Assembly (NCBI RefSeq): GCF_000482485.1 | Contig: NZ_AXVK01000032.1 | Location: 1-48,441, forward strand | Reading direction: 5' to 3' | Source: Paucisalibacillus globulus DSM 18846 | GTDB lineage: Bacteria > Bacillota > Bacilli > Bacillales > Amphibacillaceae | Length of the DNA: 48,441 bases | Shown: positions 41,139 through 48,441 of the stretch, piece after piece | Position numbering within the stretch: position 1 is the stretch's first letter | Layout: each line of letters begins with the position of its first letter | Notes under the pieces: generated by a model | What the model was told of the DNA's origin: nothing | The model's database searches: none | The model's input: the letters and a program-made list of their open reading frames with translations, nothing else | Translations under genes and position numbers: made by a program

Positions 41139-43102
41139 TGTACCCTATAACCGATGAAGACATTAATTGGGCTGAAGAGATACTTCTTCCAAACGGTGCA
41201 AATTTTGATGAACAAAGAAGACAAGTTATTAAATGTTTAACATCCAAGGATATTCTAGCATGTCCCGGAAGCGGTAAAACAACTACTCTTTTAGCAAAAC
41301 TATTAATTTTAGAAAAAGAATTACCCCTAGATAATAATCAGGGAATCTGTGTTCTTACACACACTAACGTAGCAATTGATGAAATAAAGGGTAAAATAGG
41401 GAATCCTAATGCTAGACTATTTAATTATCCAAATAATTTCTCAACCATTCAGTCTTTTGTAAATAGGTATTTAGCAATCCCTGCTTACCAATATTTTTTC
41501 AAAAGTGATATCCATATCATTGATAATGAATATTACAAAAATGAATTTTATAAAGAATTCAATCGGATTTTTAGCGGTTATAGAGAAAATATTATTAATA
41601 AAGCAGCCTTCTCCCCAGTACACTCTCTATTACGTTTAGATTATCATGGAGATAATATCAACTTTATGTGGGGTAAAAAGCCACTAGAACAGGTTTATAG
41701 TAAGAAAACTAAAACATATAGGATATTATCAAATCTTAAGAGAAGAATACTTAAACGAGGAATTTTAACATTCCAAGAAGCATTTGTTCTTGCACAAGAA
41801 TATATTAAAATTTTTCCGGAAATTAAAACATTATTCTCCGCAAGATTTAAGTATTTGTTTATAGATGAAATGCAGGACACATCATATGCTCAACAACTAG
41901 TTATTCAGAGTCTATTTGATTCCGATAAGGTTGTTACCCAATTCTATGGTGATCGCAATCAAGCAATATATGAGGGAAATAATTCTAATGAAGTCGACAA
42001 CTTTATTCAAGGAGAACCCCTTCCATTGGACAATAGTTTAAGGTTTTCACAATCTATCGCTAATTTAATCAAAACAATCTGTGTTAGCCCACAAGATTTA
42101 AAGGGAAATGATAGCATTCGTGGGTTAAAACCTACTATTATAAGGTTTAATAAAGATAATATACAAAAGGTTCTTCCTACCTTTGGAGAATTAATCAATA
42201 AGAACGGATTAGCACAAGAAGGCAATCGAACATTTAAAGCTGTAGGAAGGGTAACACATAACAGCGATAGCGAAAAAATAGTAATTCCTAGTTACTATCC
42301 GTATTTCAAAAAAAGAGAAAAGTCTCCTTTTGAGAATGCAAATAGTTTAAATGACTATATAAGTCATTTAAATGAACTAAACACTACATCAGCAAAAAAA
42401 TATAGAGAAACATTCATTAAATGCTTTATCAACTTTTTGCGGTACCTAAATATAAAAAATGAATCTCGCAATTTTACTGAAAAAAGTCTAATTGATTATC
42501 TCAATAATAATTCACAAGAAGGTTTCATTCGTATTGAAAAATTAATGTCAGAGTGGACATTAAAATTAAATTCTGGGATTAACATAGAAACTCCCCTTAA
42601 AAATTTCTTAAGTAATGAGTTTTTATCATATTTTGAGGTAACAATATCAAAAGAGTCTTTATCTAGTTTCTTAACCACCAATTTAGAGGTTTCAAATGAA
42701 GAACAAGAAAAGGTAGCCGACTATCAAAGTGATTACCTTCATGTTTCAGAAACTGGGGATAACATACTTATTAATATTGACACTATTCATGGTGTCAAAG
42801 GTGAAACACATACAGCCACACTATATTTAGAAACTTTTTCTTATGCTTACGAATTTGACAAAGGGAAGATTCTCGACTATCTAAAGGGGCATCATACAAA
42901 GCCAAAGAAAAGACAAGAGCAAATGCTAAAACTTGCATATGTAGGTATGTCACGCCCTTCTCATTTGTTGTGTGTAGCAATTCGAGAAGAAGCATTAGAA
43001 GGTCATGAAGTGGATCTTGTTGATTTGGGTTGGAATATTGTAGATGCTCAACCCTCCGAATATAAAGCAGAAGAAAAACAAACAATTGTATCACAAACTT
43101 AA
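41138..43102 (+). CDS. UvrD/Rep-like helicase (Gabija GajB-like)
   Basis: A 654-residue superfamily 1 helicase. Motifs: Walker A ACPGSGKTTTLLAKL (near 42), TxGx-like ICVLTHTNVA, motif II LFIDEMQD (near 240), motif III FYGDRNQAIYEG (near 270), motif V INIDTIHGVKGETHT (near 550) and motif VI LAYVGMSRPSHLL (near 600). Together with the OLD nuclease it forms a two-gene Gabija-like defence system that acts on phage DNA. It is longer than the founding GajB, mainly in the middle (about 360-520), where a helical insert lies. It starts with GTG at 41138 behind GGTGAAGG. Confidence 0.85.
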   Translation: MYPITDEDINWAEEILLPNGANFDEQRRQVIKCLTSKDILACPGSGKTTTLLAKLLILEKELPLDNNQGICVLTHTNVAIDEIKGKIGNPNARLFNYPNNFSTIQSFVNRYLAIPAYQYFFKSDIHIIDNEYYKNEFYKEFNRIFSGYRENIINKAAFSPVHSLLRLDYHGDNINFMWGKKPLEQVYSKKTKTYRILSNLKRRILKRGILTFQEAFVLAQEYIKIFPEIKTLFSARFKYLFIDEMQDTSYAQQLVIQSLFDSDKVVTQFYGDRNQAIYEGNNSNEVDNFIQGEPLPLDNSLRFSQSIANLIKTICVSPQDLKGNDSIRGLKPTIIRFNKDNIQKVLPTFGELINKNGLAQEGNRTFKAVGRVTHNSDSEKIVIPSYYPYFKKREKSPFENANSLNDYISHLNELNTTSAKKYRETFIKCFINFLRYLNIKNESRNFTEKSLIDYLNNNSQEGFIRIEKLMSEWTLKLNSGINIETPLKNFLSNEFLSYFEVTISKESLSSFLTTNLEVSNEEQEKVADYQSDYLHVSETGDNILINIDTIHGVKGETHTATLYLETFSYAYEFDKGKILDYLKGHHTKPKKRQEQMLKLAYVGMSRPSHLLCVAIREEALEGHEVDLVDLGWNIVDAQPSEYKAEEKQTIVSQT

Positions 43103-43123
43103 ACCTTTATTTATGTAAGTTTT

Positions 43124-43158
43124 AATAAGCATTGGGCAATGTATACCCAATGCTTATT
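43124..43158. terminator. Bidirectional terminator
   Basis: A perfect 13-bp stem AATAAGCATTGGG / CCCAATGCTTATT with a 9-nt loop between two convergent genes. Confidence 0.85.
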
Positions 43159-43169
43159 AATTAAAACCT

Positions 43170-43925
43170 TCATGTAGAAGATATTTTCGCATCTTCCCTA
43201 CTACCTTCATTTATAGACAGTTTATTTAGTACCTTAAGAGCCCTCTGGCTACGCCTAATATTTTGATTAATAGAATCCTTTAGTAATAGAACCTTATCAA
43301 TGTCTGCCTTTCCTACGTTATCTTCTAGACCATTTAGTATTCTCTCATTTACAAAACTGAAATCACCAAACAAATAATCTACAATATTTCTATTCAATGC
43401 CCTTAACTCTGTTATGTCAAAACAATCTTGATTACTCATGGTGATACAATTATGAAATATAGATATTATCTCATCAAATGCTTCTGATTTATTGGCAATT
43501 TCATCTTTATCAAGGTCCTCAAATGATTTTCCAGTCCTTGAAAATGTCATGTAGGTAATAAGCCCAAATATTATAGCATCAATGTTATTTTTACTGGATA
43601 TCTGTGTGTTATGTCTATCTTTAAAATGTTCTTTGATTTTTTTGGATGAGTATTGAAAGAACTCTTCTAGGAAATCAAATTCCCATGTATCCAATATATA
43701 ATCAGAATTCCCCACTAAATAATCTACTGATGTGTTAAACAAATATGCAAGTTGAACAATTTCTTCTAAAGATGCTTCTCGTTCATTATTTAAGTATTTC
43801 TGCAGAGTTGTATGGTCAAATTCTAGACACTCCATTAGTGAATTTCTAAAAACATCGAAACCATTTATTTCTATCAAACGCTGTAATTGATCACTTAACA
43901 TTTTTTTTGGTAGTTCGCTATTCAT
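43170..43925 (-). CDS. XRE-like HTH regulator
   Basis: A protein of about 251 residues. The N-terminal 70 residues form an XRE-like helix-turn-helix (TLQKYLNNEREASLEEIVQLAYLFNTSVDYLVGNS), where the second half is the typical Cro/C1 ending. The rest is helical and unrecognised. The ATG at 43925 is 7 nt after AGGGCGG; ATGs at 43931 and 43943 are in frame. It is convergent with the OLD/UvrD genes and may regulate the adjacent membrane protein or island functions. Downstream effector unknown. Confidence 0.7.
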   Translation of the reverse strand: MNSELPKKMLSDQLQRLIEINGFDVFRNSLMECLEFDHTTLQKYLNNEREASLEEIVQLAYLFNTSVDYLVGNSDYILDTWEFDFLEEFFQYSSKKIKEHFKDRHNTQISSKNNIDAIIFGLITYMTFSRTGKSFEDLDKDEIANKSEAFDEIISIFHNCITMSNQDCFDITELRALNRNIVDYLFGDFSFVNERILNGLEDNVGKADIDKVLLLKDSINQNIRRSQRALKVLNKLSINEGSREDAKISST

Positions 43926-44070
43926 TGTCATTCCGCCCTTCATTCACTGATTTTTTATCATCGTAATTTACGGACCCTATATTAAAATTTAATAGCTGTG
44001 GTTAAATAATGTCTAATACTTTTTATTAGAACATTTTAGGTACTACCTACAGCTATAACAATATAGCCTG

Positions 44071-44586
44071 TCAAAGAAGCATTATATATCCAATTACTAA
44101 AGAAGCGGGAATAGAAAATACGATTACCTTCCCTTGCGAGGTAATACTATTATTAATTTCAGGACCATTATAATTGTTCCTTGCTAAGATATAACCTTGA
44201 AGAATGCAATACCAAAAATATCCCCCCGACATTAAAAACATTAGAAGATATATGCTTAGAACTACATTATTAGTTAATACATAAATAGTAGAACAAAATA
44301 ATAAATACAAAATAAACTTTCCTAAAAATACGATTATGATAAAACTTTTTGGAAAACCCTTCTGTAATTCTTCTGCTTTTATAGGATATATCTTCGCAAG
44401 AATGATATTAAAAATTAAACCACCAAAGAATAATGTGCAAAGTGAAAAAAAGTAATAATTCGAAGTAGGAATTTTATAATACCACCACATTAAAGGTAAA
44501 CATATAGTAGTAAAGCATAAAGAAAAATAAAACATAATCGCGATCATACCAATCTTATGCCAAGGAAATTCAATTATTTTTCCCAC
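44071..44586 (-). CDS. Membrane protein, function unknown
   Basis: A 171-residue protein with four to five membrane helices (about 11-33, 44-65, 82-104, 108-130 and 153-171). It starts with GTG at 44586, eight nt after GGAGGTG; the ATG two bases upstream is in another frame and closes at once. It is the last island gene, 150 bp from attR, and may pair with the HTH regulator downstream. No family recognised. A bulged hairpin lies at 44008-44035 in the gap that follows. Confidence 0.65.
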   Translation of the reverse strand: MGKIIEFPWHKIGMIAIMFYFSLCFTTICLPLMWWYYKIPTSNYYFFSLCTLFFGGLIFNIILAKIYPIKAEELQKGFPKSFIIIVFLGKFILYLLFCSTIYVLTNNVVLSIYLLMFLMSGGYFWYCILQGYILARNNYNGPEINNSITSQGKVIVFSIPASLVIGYIMLL

Positions 44587-44682
44587 ATGTGCTCACCTCC
44601 ATATTTTGCTATAATTTTAACGTAGATGGTAAAATAAATCCGCTAATATGTGCACATTCTGTTTTGAAAACCAAGAACAAAA

Positions 44683-44708
44683 AAAAGACAGGCAATTACC
44701 TGTCTTTT
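44683..44708 (-). terminator. Island-encoded terminator behind tRNA-Leu(CAA)
   Basis: AAAGACAGG / CCTGTCTTT with a 6-nt loop and eight T on the minus strand. It lies inside the island, 45 bp past the tRNA 3' end, and takes the place of the chromosomal terminator now at 10142-10176. Confidence 0.85.
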
Positions 44709-44734
44709 CTGTTACGATAATAATATTTTGTAGT

Positions 44735-44761
44735 TTGTGTGTATAACGTAGATACCGGTGG
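44735..44761 (+). other. attR of the island (right attP arm and core repeat)
   Basis: The arm TTGTGTGTATAACGTA (44735-44750) is followed by the core GATACCGGTGG (44751-44761). The core overlaps the 3' end of tRNA-Leu(CAA). Confidence 0.85.
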
Positions 44762-44836
44762 TCGGGGTCGAACCGACACTCCCCAGGGGGAACGGGATTT
44801 TGAGTCCCGCGCGTCTGCCAATTCCGCCACACCGGC
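44753..44836 (-). tRNA. tRNA-Leu(CAA)
   Basis: A cloverleaf with a long variable arm. The anticodon stem CGGGA / TCCCG encloses CTCAAAA, giving anticodon CAA. The acceptor GCCGGTG pairs with CACCGGT and is followed by discriminator A; CCA is not encoded. Its 3' end is the attachment site of the island and is preserved. Confidence 0.95.
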
Positions 44837-44914
44837 ATAATAATAATTGTCATTGGCTTCTGACTGACAAGTAATAATATAGCACGGAATGGGGTTTTAA
44901 GTCAAAGGAAAAGA

Positions 44915-45394
44915 TTACTTGATCACTTCATTTTTCTTTTTCCATTTTATCACAAGCACTTGAATCATTTTCCCAATAAAAACACCTAATATTAAAGATA
45001 GAATTGGCAACCAAATTACCCCTAGATACACTCCATTTATATTAAATACAGGCGAATATACGACACCTACCGTACCAACAAATGCAGAAAAAACGAATGG
45101 TAAAAAAGCATAAGGGGCAGTTCCCCCACCAGCATCACGGTATGCATCCCACATCGCAAATAAATATAGACATGGGTAAAACATTAACCACTGAAAATCA
45201 ACATGAGCAATTCCCTCATGAATATTTCCATAAAAACTTGGTAATATTGCATAATTCAATCCTGACATCACATTTACAATGAATTCTAGGAGAATTAATA
45301 CCGTTCCTTTTATAACCTTTCCATTCAGATACTGACCAAACCCCGGTAGGGCAATACTCCAAAACAGTACCTCAGATTTTCTGCTTTTTTCCAT
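44915..45394 (-). CDS. TM2-like membrane protein
   Basis: A 159-residue membrane protein. The start LFWSIALPGFGQYLNGKVIKG resembles the PGxGQxYxGxxxxG pattern of TM2/DUF5683-type small membrane domains. Four hydrophobic segments follow and the C-terminus is basic (KWKKKNEVIK). The ribosome site (GTGTGA) is weak. It begins 8 bp after the stop of the DUF3231 gene, so the two form an operon between tRNA-Leu and the tRNA array. Confidence 0.7.
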   Translation of the reverse strand: MEKSRKSEVLFWSIALPGFGQYLNGKVIKGTVLILLEFIVNVMSGLNYAILPSFYGNIHEGIAHVDFQWLMFYPCLYLFAMWDAYRDAGGGTAPYAFLPFVFSAFVGTVGVVYSPVFNINGVYLGVIWLPILSLILGVFIGKMIQVLVIKWKKKNEVIK

Positions 45395-45402
45395 TGTTCA
45401 CA

Positions 45403-46410
45403 CTACCCATCTGCTAAGTCACTTCGATTTGGAGCCATCGGGGGTTCCTCAAACCATCCATTATTTATCATAATATTCGCTCCATCCTCAGCATACTTCA
45501 TAATTTCAGCAGTCAACCGAGTAAAATGAGTAGAAAGATCTCTCCTCATACTTTGTGCCAATGCTAGTCCATAATAGCCTATACTAGTTGTAATTAAGGA
45601 AGTAGTTTCAAACATAATTAACTTGTCTGAAAACACAAAAGACGTATTCTCTGTGACTTCTGAGCTCCACGACATTGGTGTAGGAAGACTTTCTTCATTC
45701 AGCAAAGAACCAAATATCTCGATATGTTTAGCTGCTATTTCCTTACCTCTTATGGTAAATTTCTTTACTTCTTTAGATTGTGCAACTTGTGAAAAACCAA
45801 TTAATGTTGATGATCCCAGTGTATTTCGTTGGATATTAGCATATAAGCTAGTAATTTCCATACCCGTCAATGGTCTTCTCTCTCCAAACCAACCAGTTAG
45901 AAAGCCTTGCTTCTTTACGTATTCTGGTTTTTTTGGAGCTTGCAGGTATGGACTTCTTATATAAATACCTTTTTCAAGCATCAGATTATTTGCCAATCGA
46001 TGTAATCTATTCGTCTTAGCAAAGCAATTAGAAAAGAATTCATATACGTCATCTCTTGCGGTCAATCCTATACATGCACCATACGTATTCATCCCTATGC
46101 CTGCCATATCCCGTACATTATTAAGAATATAACTATCTGAAAAGAGTTTAGGAGCATGAATATCTACATCTTCTTTTTCACTAAATCCAATTGGTGCTGG
46201 ATAATCTTCCCTTTCGAACAATTCCTTCAGTATTTCATTGTTAGTCTTTGATAAGTCCAATGCAAATTGAATAATCTCTTTTACACTTTGGTCCTCTACA
46301 CCATTTAAGAAGTACTTAAAAACACAAGTCGACAAACTGTTAGTCATATATGCACTCCACATTTGTGTTATCTCAACTGATGTTAATTTAGGGTTATGTT
46401 CTGTTGCCAT
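45403..46410 (-). CDS. DUF3231 family protein
   Basis: A 335-residue protein with two similar helical halves, about 8-165 and 185-325: LTSVEITQMWSAYMTNSLST matches LTGMEITSLYANIQRNTLGS, and IGMNTYGACIGLTARDD matches IGYYGLALAQSMRRDL. This is the duplicated DUF3231 architecture common in spore-forming Bacillaceae; the fold resembles ferritin-like four-helix proteins, but the role is unknown to me. The ATG follows GGAGGTAATAATAA. It belongs to the chromosome outside the island. Confidence 0.85.
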   Translation of the reverse strand: MATEHNPKLTSVEITQMWSAYMTNSLSTCVFKYFLNGVEDQSVKEIIQFALDLSKTNNEILKELFEREDYPAPIGFSEKEDVDIHAPKLFSDSYILNNVRDMAGIGMNTYGACIGLTARDDVYEFFSNCFAKTNRLHRLANNLMLEKGIYIRSPYLQAPKKPEYVKKQGFLTGWFGERRPLTGMEITSLYANIQRNTLGSSTLIGFSQVAQSKEVKKFTIRGKEIAAKHIEIFGSLLNEESLPTPMSWSSEVTENTSFVFSDKLIMFETTSLITTSIGYYGLALAQSMRRDLSTHFTRLTAEIMKYAEDGANIMINNGWFEEPPMAPNRSDLADG

Positions 46411-46503
46411 TTATTATTACCTCCGAATACAAATACTAATCTTTAGTATTCCCTAGATGTAAATATTATACAGTCCTTGTAACCCTATCGAAATATGGAT
46501 GAA

Positions 46504-46561
46504 ATAAAAAAACTCCTTTGTTTTAATTGCCATAATTATAGCAGTTAAAACAAAAGAGTTT
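46504..46561 (-). terminator. Terminator of the rRNA-tRNA operon
   Basis: On the minus strand a long stem (CTTTTGTTTTAA-x-TGC and its complement) is followed by seven T. It lies 43 bp after tRNA-Cys. Confidence 0.85.
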
Positions 46562-46603
46562 ATTTTGAGAATAAGCATATTATTTATTTATATAAGGTAA
46601 TTT

Positions 46604-46677
<74 letters not shown>

Positions 46678-46685
46678 ATATTTAA

Positions 46686-46760
46686 TGGAGCGGAAGACGG
46701 GATTCGAACCCGCGACCCCCACCTTGGCAAGGTGGTGTTCTACCACTGAACTACTTCCGC
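46686..46760 (-). tRNA. tRNA-Gly(GCC)
   Basis: Anticodon loop TTGCCAA gives GCC. Acceptor GCGGAAG / CTTCCGC, CCA encoded. Confidence 0.95.
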
Positions 46761-46763
46761 GGT

Positions 46764-46838
46764 TGGCTGGGCTACCAGGATTCGAACCTGGGAATGACGG
46801 GACCAAAACCCGTTGCCTTACCGCTTGGCTATAGCCCA
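46764..46838 (-). tRNA. tRNA-Gln(TTG)
   Basis: Anticodon loop TTTTGGT gives TTG. Acceptor TGGGCTA / TAGCCCA, CCA encoded. Confidence 0.95.
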
Positions 46839-46845
46839 ATATGTA

Positions 46846-46922
46846 TGGGGCGATCGATGGGAATCGAACCCACGAGTGCCGGAGCCACAATCCGGTGCGT
46901 TAACCCCTTCGCCACGACCGCC
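46846..46922 (-). tRNA. tRNA-His(GTG)
   Basis: Anticodon loop TTGTGGC gives GTG. It has the extra G at position -1 opposite C73 that marks histidine tRNAs. CCA encoded. Confidence 0.95.
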
Positions 46923-46934
46923 ATCATATAAAAA

Positions 46935-47008
46935 TGGCAGGGGTAGTAGGAATCGAACCCACATCAAAGGTTTTGGAGACCTTCGTTTTACCATTAAACT
47001 ATACCCCT
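46935..47008 (-). tRNA. tRNA-Trp(CCA)
   Basis: Anticodon loop CTCCAAA gives CCA. Acceptor AGGGGTA / TACCCCT, discriminator G, CCA end encoded. Confidence 0.95.
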
Positions 47009-47042
47009 ACTGTCAAAAATATGACTATAAAATTTAAAAAAA

Positions 47043-47126
47043 TGGTGGAGGGGGGCAGATTCGAACTGCCGAACCCGAAGGAGCGGATTTACAGTCCGCC
47101 GCGTTTAGCCACTTCGCTACCCCTCC
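47043..47126 (-). tRNA. tRNA-Tyr(GTA)
   Basis: Anticodon loop CTGTAAA gives GTA; long variable arm as in bacterial tyrosine tRNAs. Acceptor GGAGGGG / CCCCTCC, CCA encoded. Confidence 0.95.
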
Positions 47127-47147
47127 ATAAAAAAGAAAAAACATAAA

Positions 47148-47223
<76 letters not shown>

Positions 47224-47248
47224 ATTTTGTGTTTTTAAAGATTTATAG

Positions 47249-47325
47249 TGGCGGTCCGGACGGGACTCGAACCCGCGACCTCCTGCGTGACAGGCAGGCA
47301 TTCTAACCAACTGAACTACCGGACC
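47249..47325 (-). tRNA. tRNA-Asp(GTC)
   Basis: Anticodon loop CTGTCAC gives GTC. Acceptor GGTCCGG / CCGGACC, discriminator G, CCA encoded. Confidence 0.95.
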
Positions 47326-47354
47326 ACTATATAAAGTTAATTTTTAATGCATTT

Positions 47355-47431
<77 letters not shown>

Positions 47432-47477
47432 ATAATAATAAGTATTTAATTCGGCTTATTTACTATTAAGCCATTTA

Positions 47478-47553
47478 TGGTGGAGGATGCAGGGCTCGAA
47501 CCTGCGACCCCCTGCTTGTAAGGCAGGTGCTCTCCCAGCTGAGCTAATCCTCC
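47478..47553 (-). tRNA. tRNA-Val(TAC)
   Basis: Anticodon loop CTTACAA gives TAC. Acceptor GGAGGAT / ATCCTCC, CCA encoded. Confidence 0.95.
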
Positions 47554-47557
47554 ATAA

Positions 47558-47632
47558 TGGTGACCCGTACGGGATTCGAACCCGTGTTACCGCCGTGAAA
47601 GGGCGGTGTCTTAACCGCTTGACCAACGGGCC
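47558..47632 (-). tRNA. tRNA-Glu(TTC)
   Basis: Anticodon loop CTTTCAC gives TTC. The acceptor (GGCCCGT / ACGGGTC, with a G-T pair) is followed by an encoded CCA. Confidence 0.95.
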
Positions 47633-47647
47633 ATTTATAAATGTAAG

Positions 47648-47739
47648 TGGCGGAGAGCGAGGGATTTGAACCCTCGAGACCACTTTCGCAGCCTACACGA
47701 TTTCCAATCGTGCTCCTTCGACCACTCGGACAGCTCTCC
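47648..47739 (-). tRNA. tRNA-Ser(GGA)
   Basis: Anticodon loop TTGGAAA gives GGA; long variable arm. Acceptor GGAGAGC / GCTCTCC, discriminator G, CCA encoded. Confidence 0.95.
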
Positions 47740-47740
47740 A

Positions 47741-47815
47741 TGGCTCCACAGGTAGGATTCGAACCTACGACCGATCGGTTAACAGCCGATTGCTCTACCA
47801 CTGAGCTACTGTGGA
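47741..47815 (-). tRNA. tRNA-Asn(GTT)
   Basis: Anticodon loop CTGTTAA gives GTT. Acceptor TCCACAG / CTGTGGA, discriminator G, CCA encoded. First tRNA after 5S; it is one base from tRNA-Ser. Confidence 0.95.
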
Positions 47816-47863
47816 ATAATAATAATTTGTCCTTAACCTGAGTTTTGAAGGAATATTTTTTAC

Positions 47864-47981
<118 letters not shown>

Positions 47982-48122
47982 AATATTTATAGTTTAAGAA
48001 GTAATCCTATTTTTTCAGTAACAAACATTATTATAATCGTTTTTCAGAAAAAATCAAGAGTTTTCTTTAAAGAGTATTTATACCCTAAAAACTAAATAAG
48101 AGTAAACAACGCATATCAAAAA

Positions 48123-48441
<319 letters not shown>

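Larger units (their letters stand above)
10205..44761. mobile_element. 34.5-kb genomic island integrated at tRNA-Leu(CAA)
   Basis: The island is bounded by an 11-bp direct repeat, GATACCGGTGG, at 10205-10215 and 44751-44761. The right copy forms the 3' end of tRNA-Leu(CAA), which stays intact. Joining the inner ends reconstructs an attP with perfect 16-bp inverted arms, the site architecture expected for large serine recombinases. Contents: two large serine recombinases and two small derivatives, replication proteins, a tyrosine recombinase with a metal/redox module, and several defence genes (type I restriction, OLD/UvrD pair, TIR-like protein, helicase-nuclease). No conjugation or phage structural genes are present, so it is probably an integrative mobilisable or defence island rather than a self-transmissible element. 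Confidence 0.85.

Noticed and set aside
10205-44761. Prophage
   Set aside because: No capsid, terminase, portal, tail or lysis gene is present; the contents fit an integrative island.
10205-44761. Conjugative element (ICE)
   Set aside because: No relaxase, coupling protein or type IV secretion gene is visible.
10205-44761. Classical SCC cassette
   Set aside because: The recombinase pair is reminiscent of CcrA/CcrB, but the insertion site is tRNA-Leu(CAA) rather than rlmH, and the att sequence differs.
44617-44853. Open frames across tRNA genes here and at 46657-47983
   Set aside because: They overlap tRNA or 5S genes and read their conserved sequence (for example GFESRPDR-type strings), a well-known artefact.

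Overview
The window comes from a low-GC Firmicute, most likely a member of the Bacillaceae. Evidence: AGGAGG-type ribosome sites with ATG/GTG/TTG starts, a 23S-5S-tRNA operon whose tRNA order closely follows the Bacillus subtilis trnD array, and YugN-like and DUF3231 proteins. I cannot name the genus.

Layout. (1) 330-1877: an IS110-family insertion sequence. (2) 1961-7147: a two-component system and an FtsX-type ABC transporter, with a three-copy GTCAC operator in front of the transporter. (3) 7550-9902: a DoxX protein, a YugN-like protein and two membrane proteins. (4) 10205-44761: a 34.5 kb genomic island, described below. (5) 44753-48441: tRNA-Leu(CAA), two chromosomal genes (a TM2-like membrane protein and a DUF3231 protein), a thirteen-tRNA array, 5S rRNA and the 3' part of 23S rRNA, all on the minus strand.

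The island is the main result. An 11-bp direct repeat (GATACCGGTGG) lies at 10205-10215 and 44751-44761; the right copy covers the 3' end of tRNA-Leu(CAA). Joining the two island ends in silico gives an attP with perfect 16-bp inverted arms (TTGTGTGTATAACGTA and its complement) around a 20-bp centre containing CGGT-GG-ACCG. That is the architecture of a large serine recombinase site. The recombinase gene at 10195-11949 runs through attL and takes its last two codons and stop from host DNA, so excision should change its C-terminus. A second large serine recombinase and two very small serine-recombinase-like proteins without catalytic residues lie next to it.

Island cargo: a primase-helicase with an archaeo-eukaryotic-primase-like N-terminus, a DEAD-type helicase fused to a PD-(D/E)XK-like nuclease, a tyrosine recombinase, an FNR-controlled metal/redox module, a TIR-like/DUF4062 protein with three small companion genes, an unrecognised 431-residue protein, a complete type I restriction-modification operon (hsdM-hsdS-hsdR), a tandem excisionase-like DNA-binding protein, a Gabija-like OLD nuclease plus UvrD-like helicase pair, an HTH regulator and a membrane protein. 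It reads as an integrative defence island with its own replication and mobility genes.

The metal module (22386-27270) is bounded by a 44-47 bp inverted repeat and, inside that, by a roughly 90-bp direct repeat, so it is probably an older nested insertion. Its two divisions both start at promoters with a perfect TTGAT-N4-ATCAA box placed identically (about -41.5) relative to a TATACT -10 element, and the module encodes its own Crp/Fnr-type regulator.
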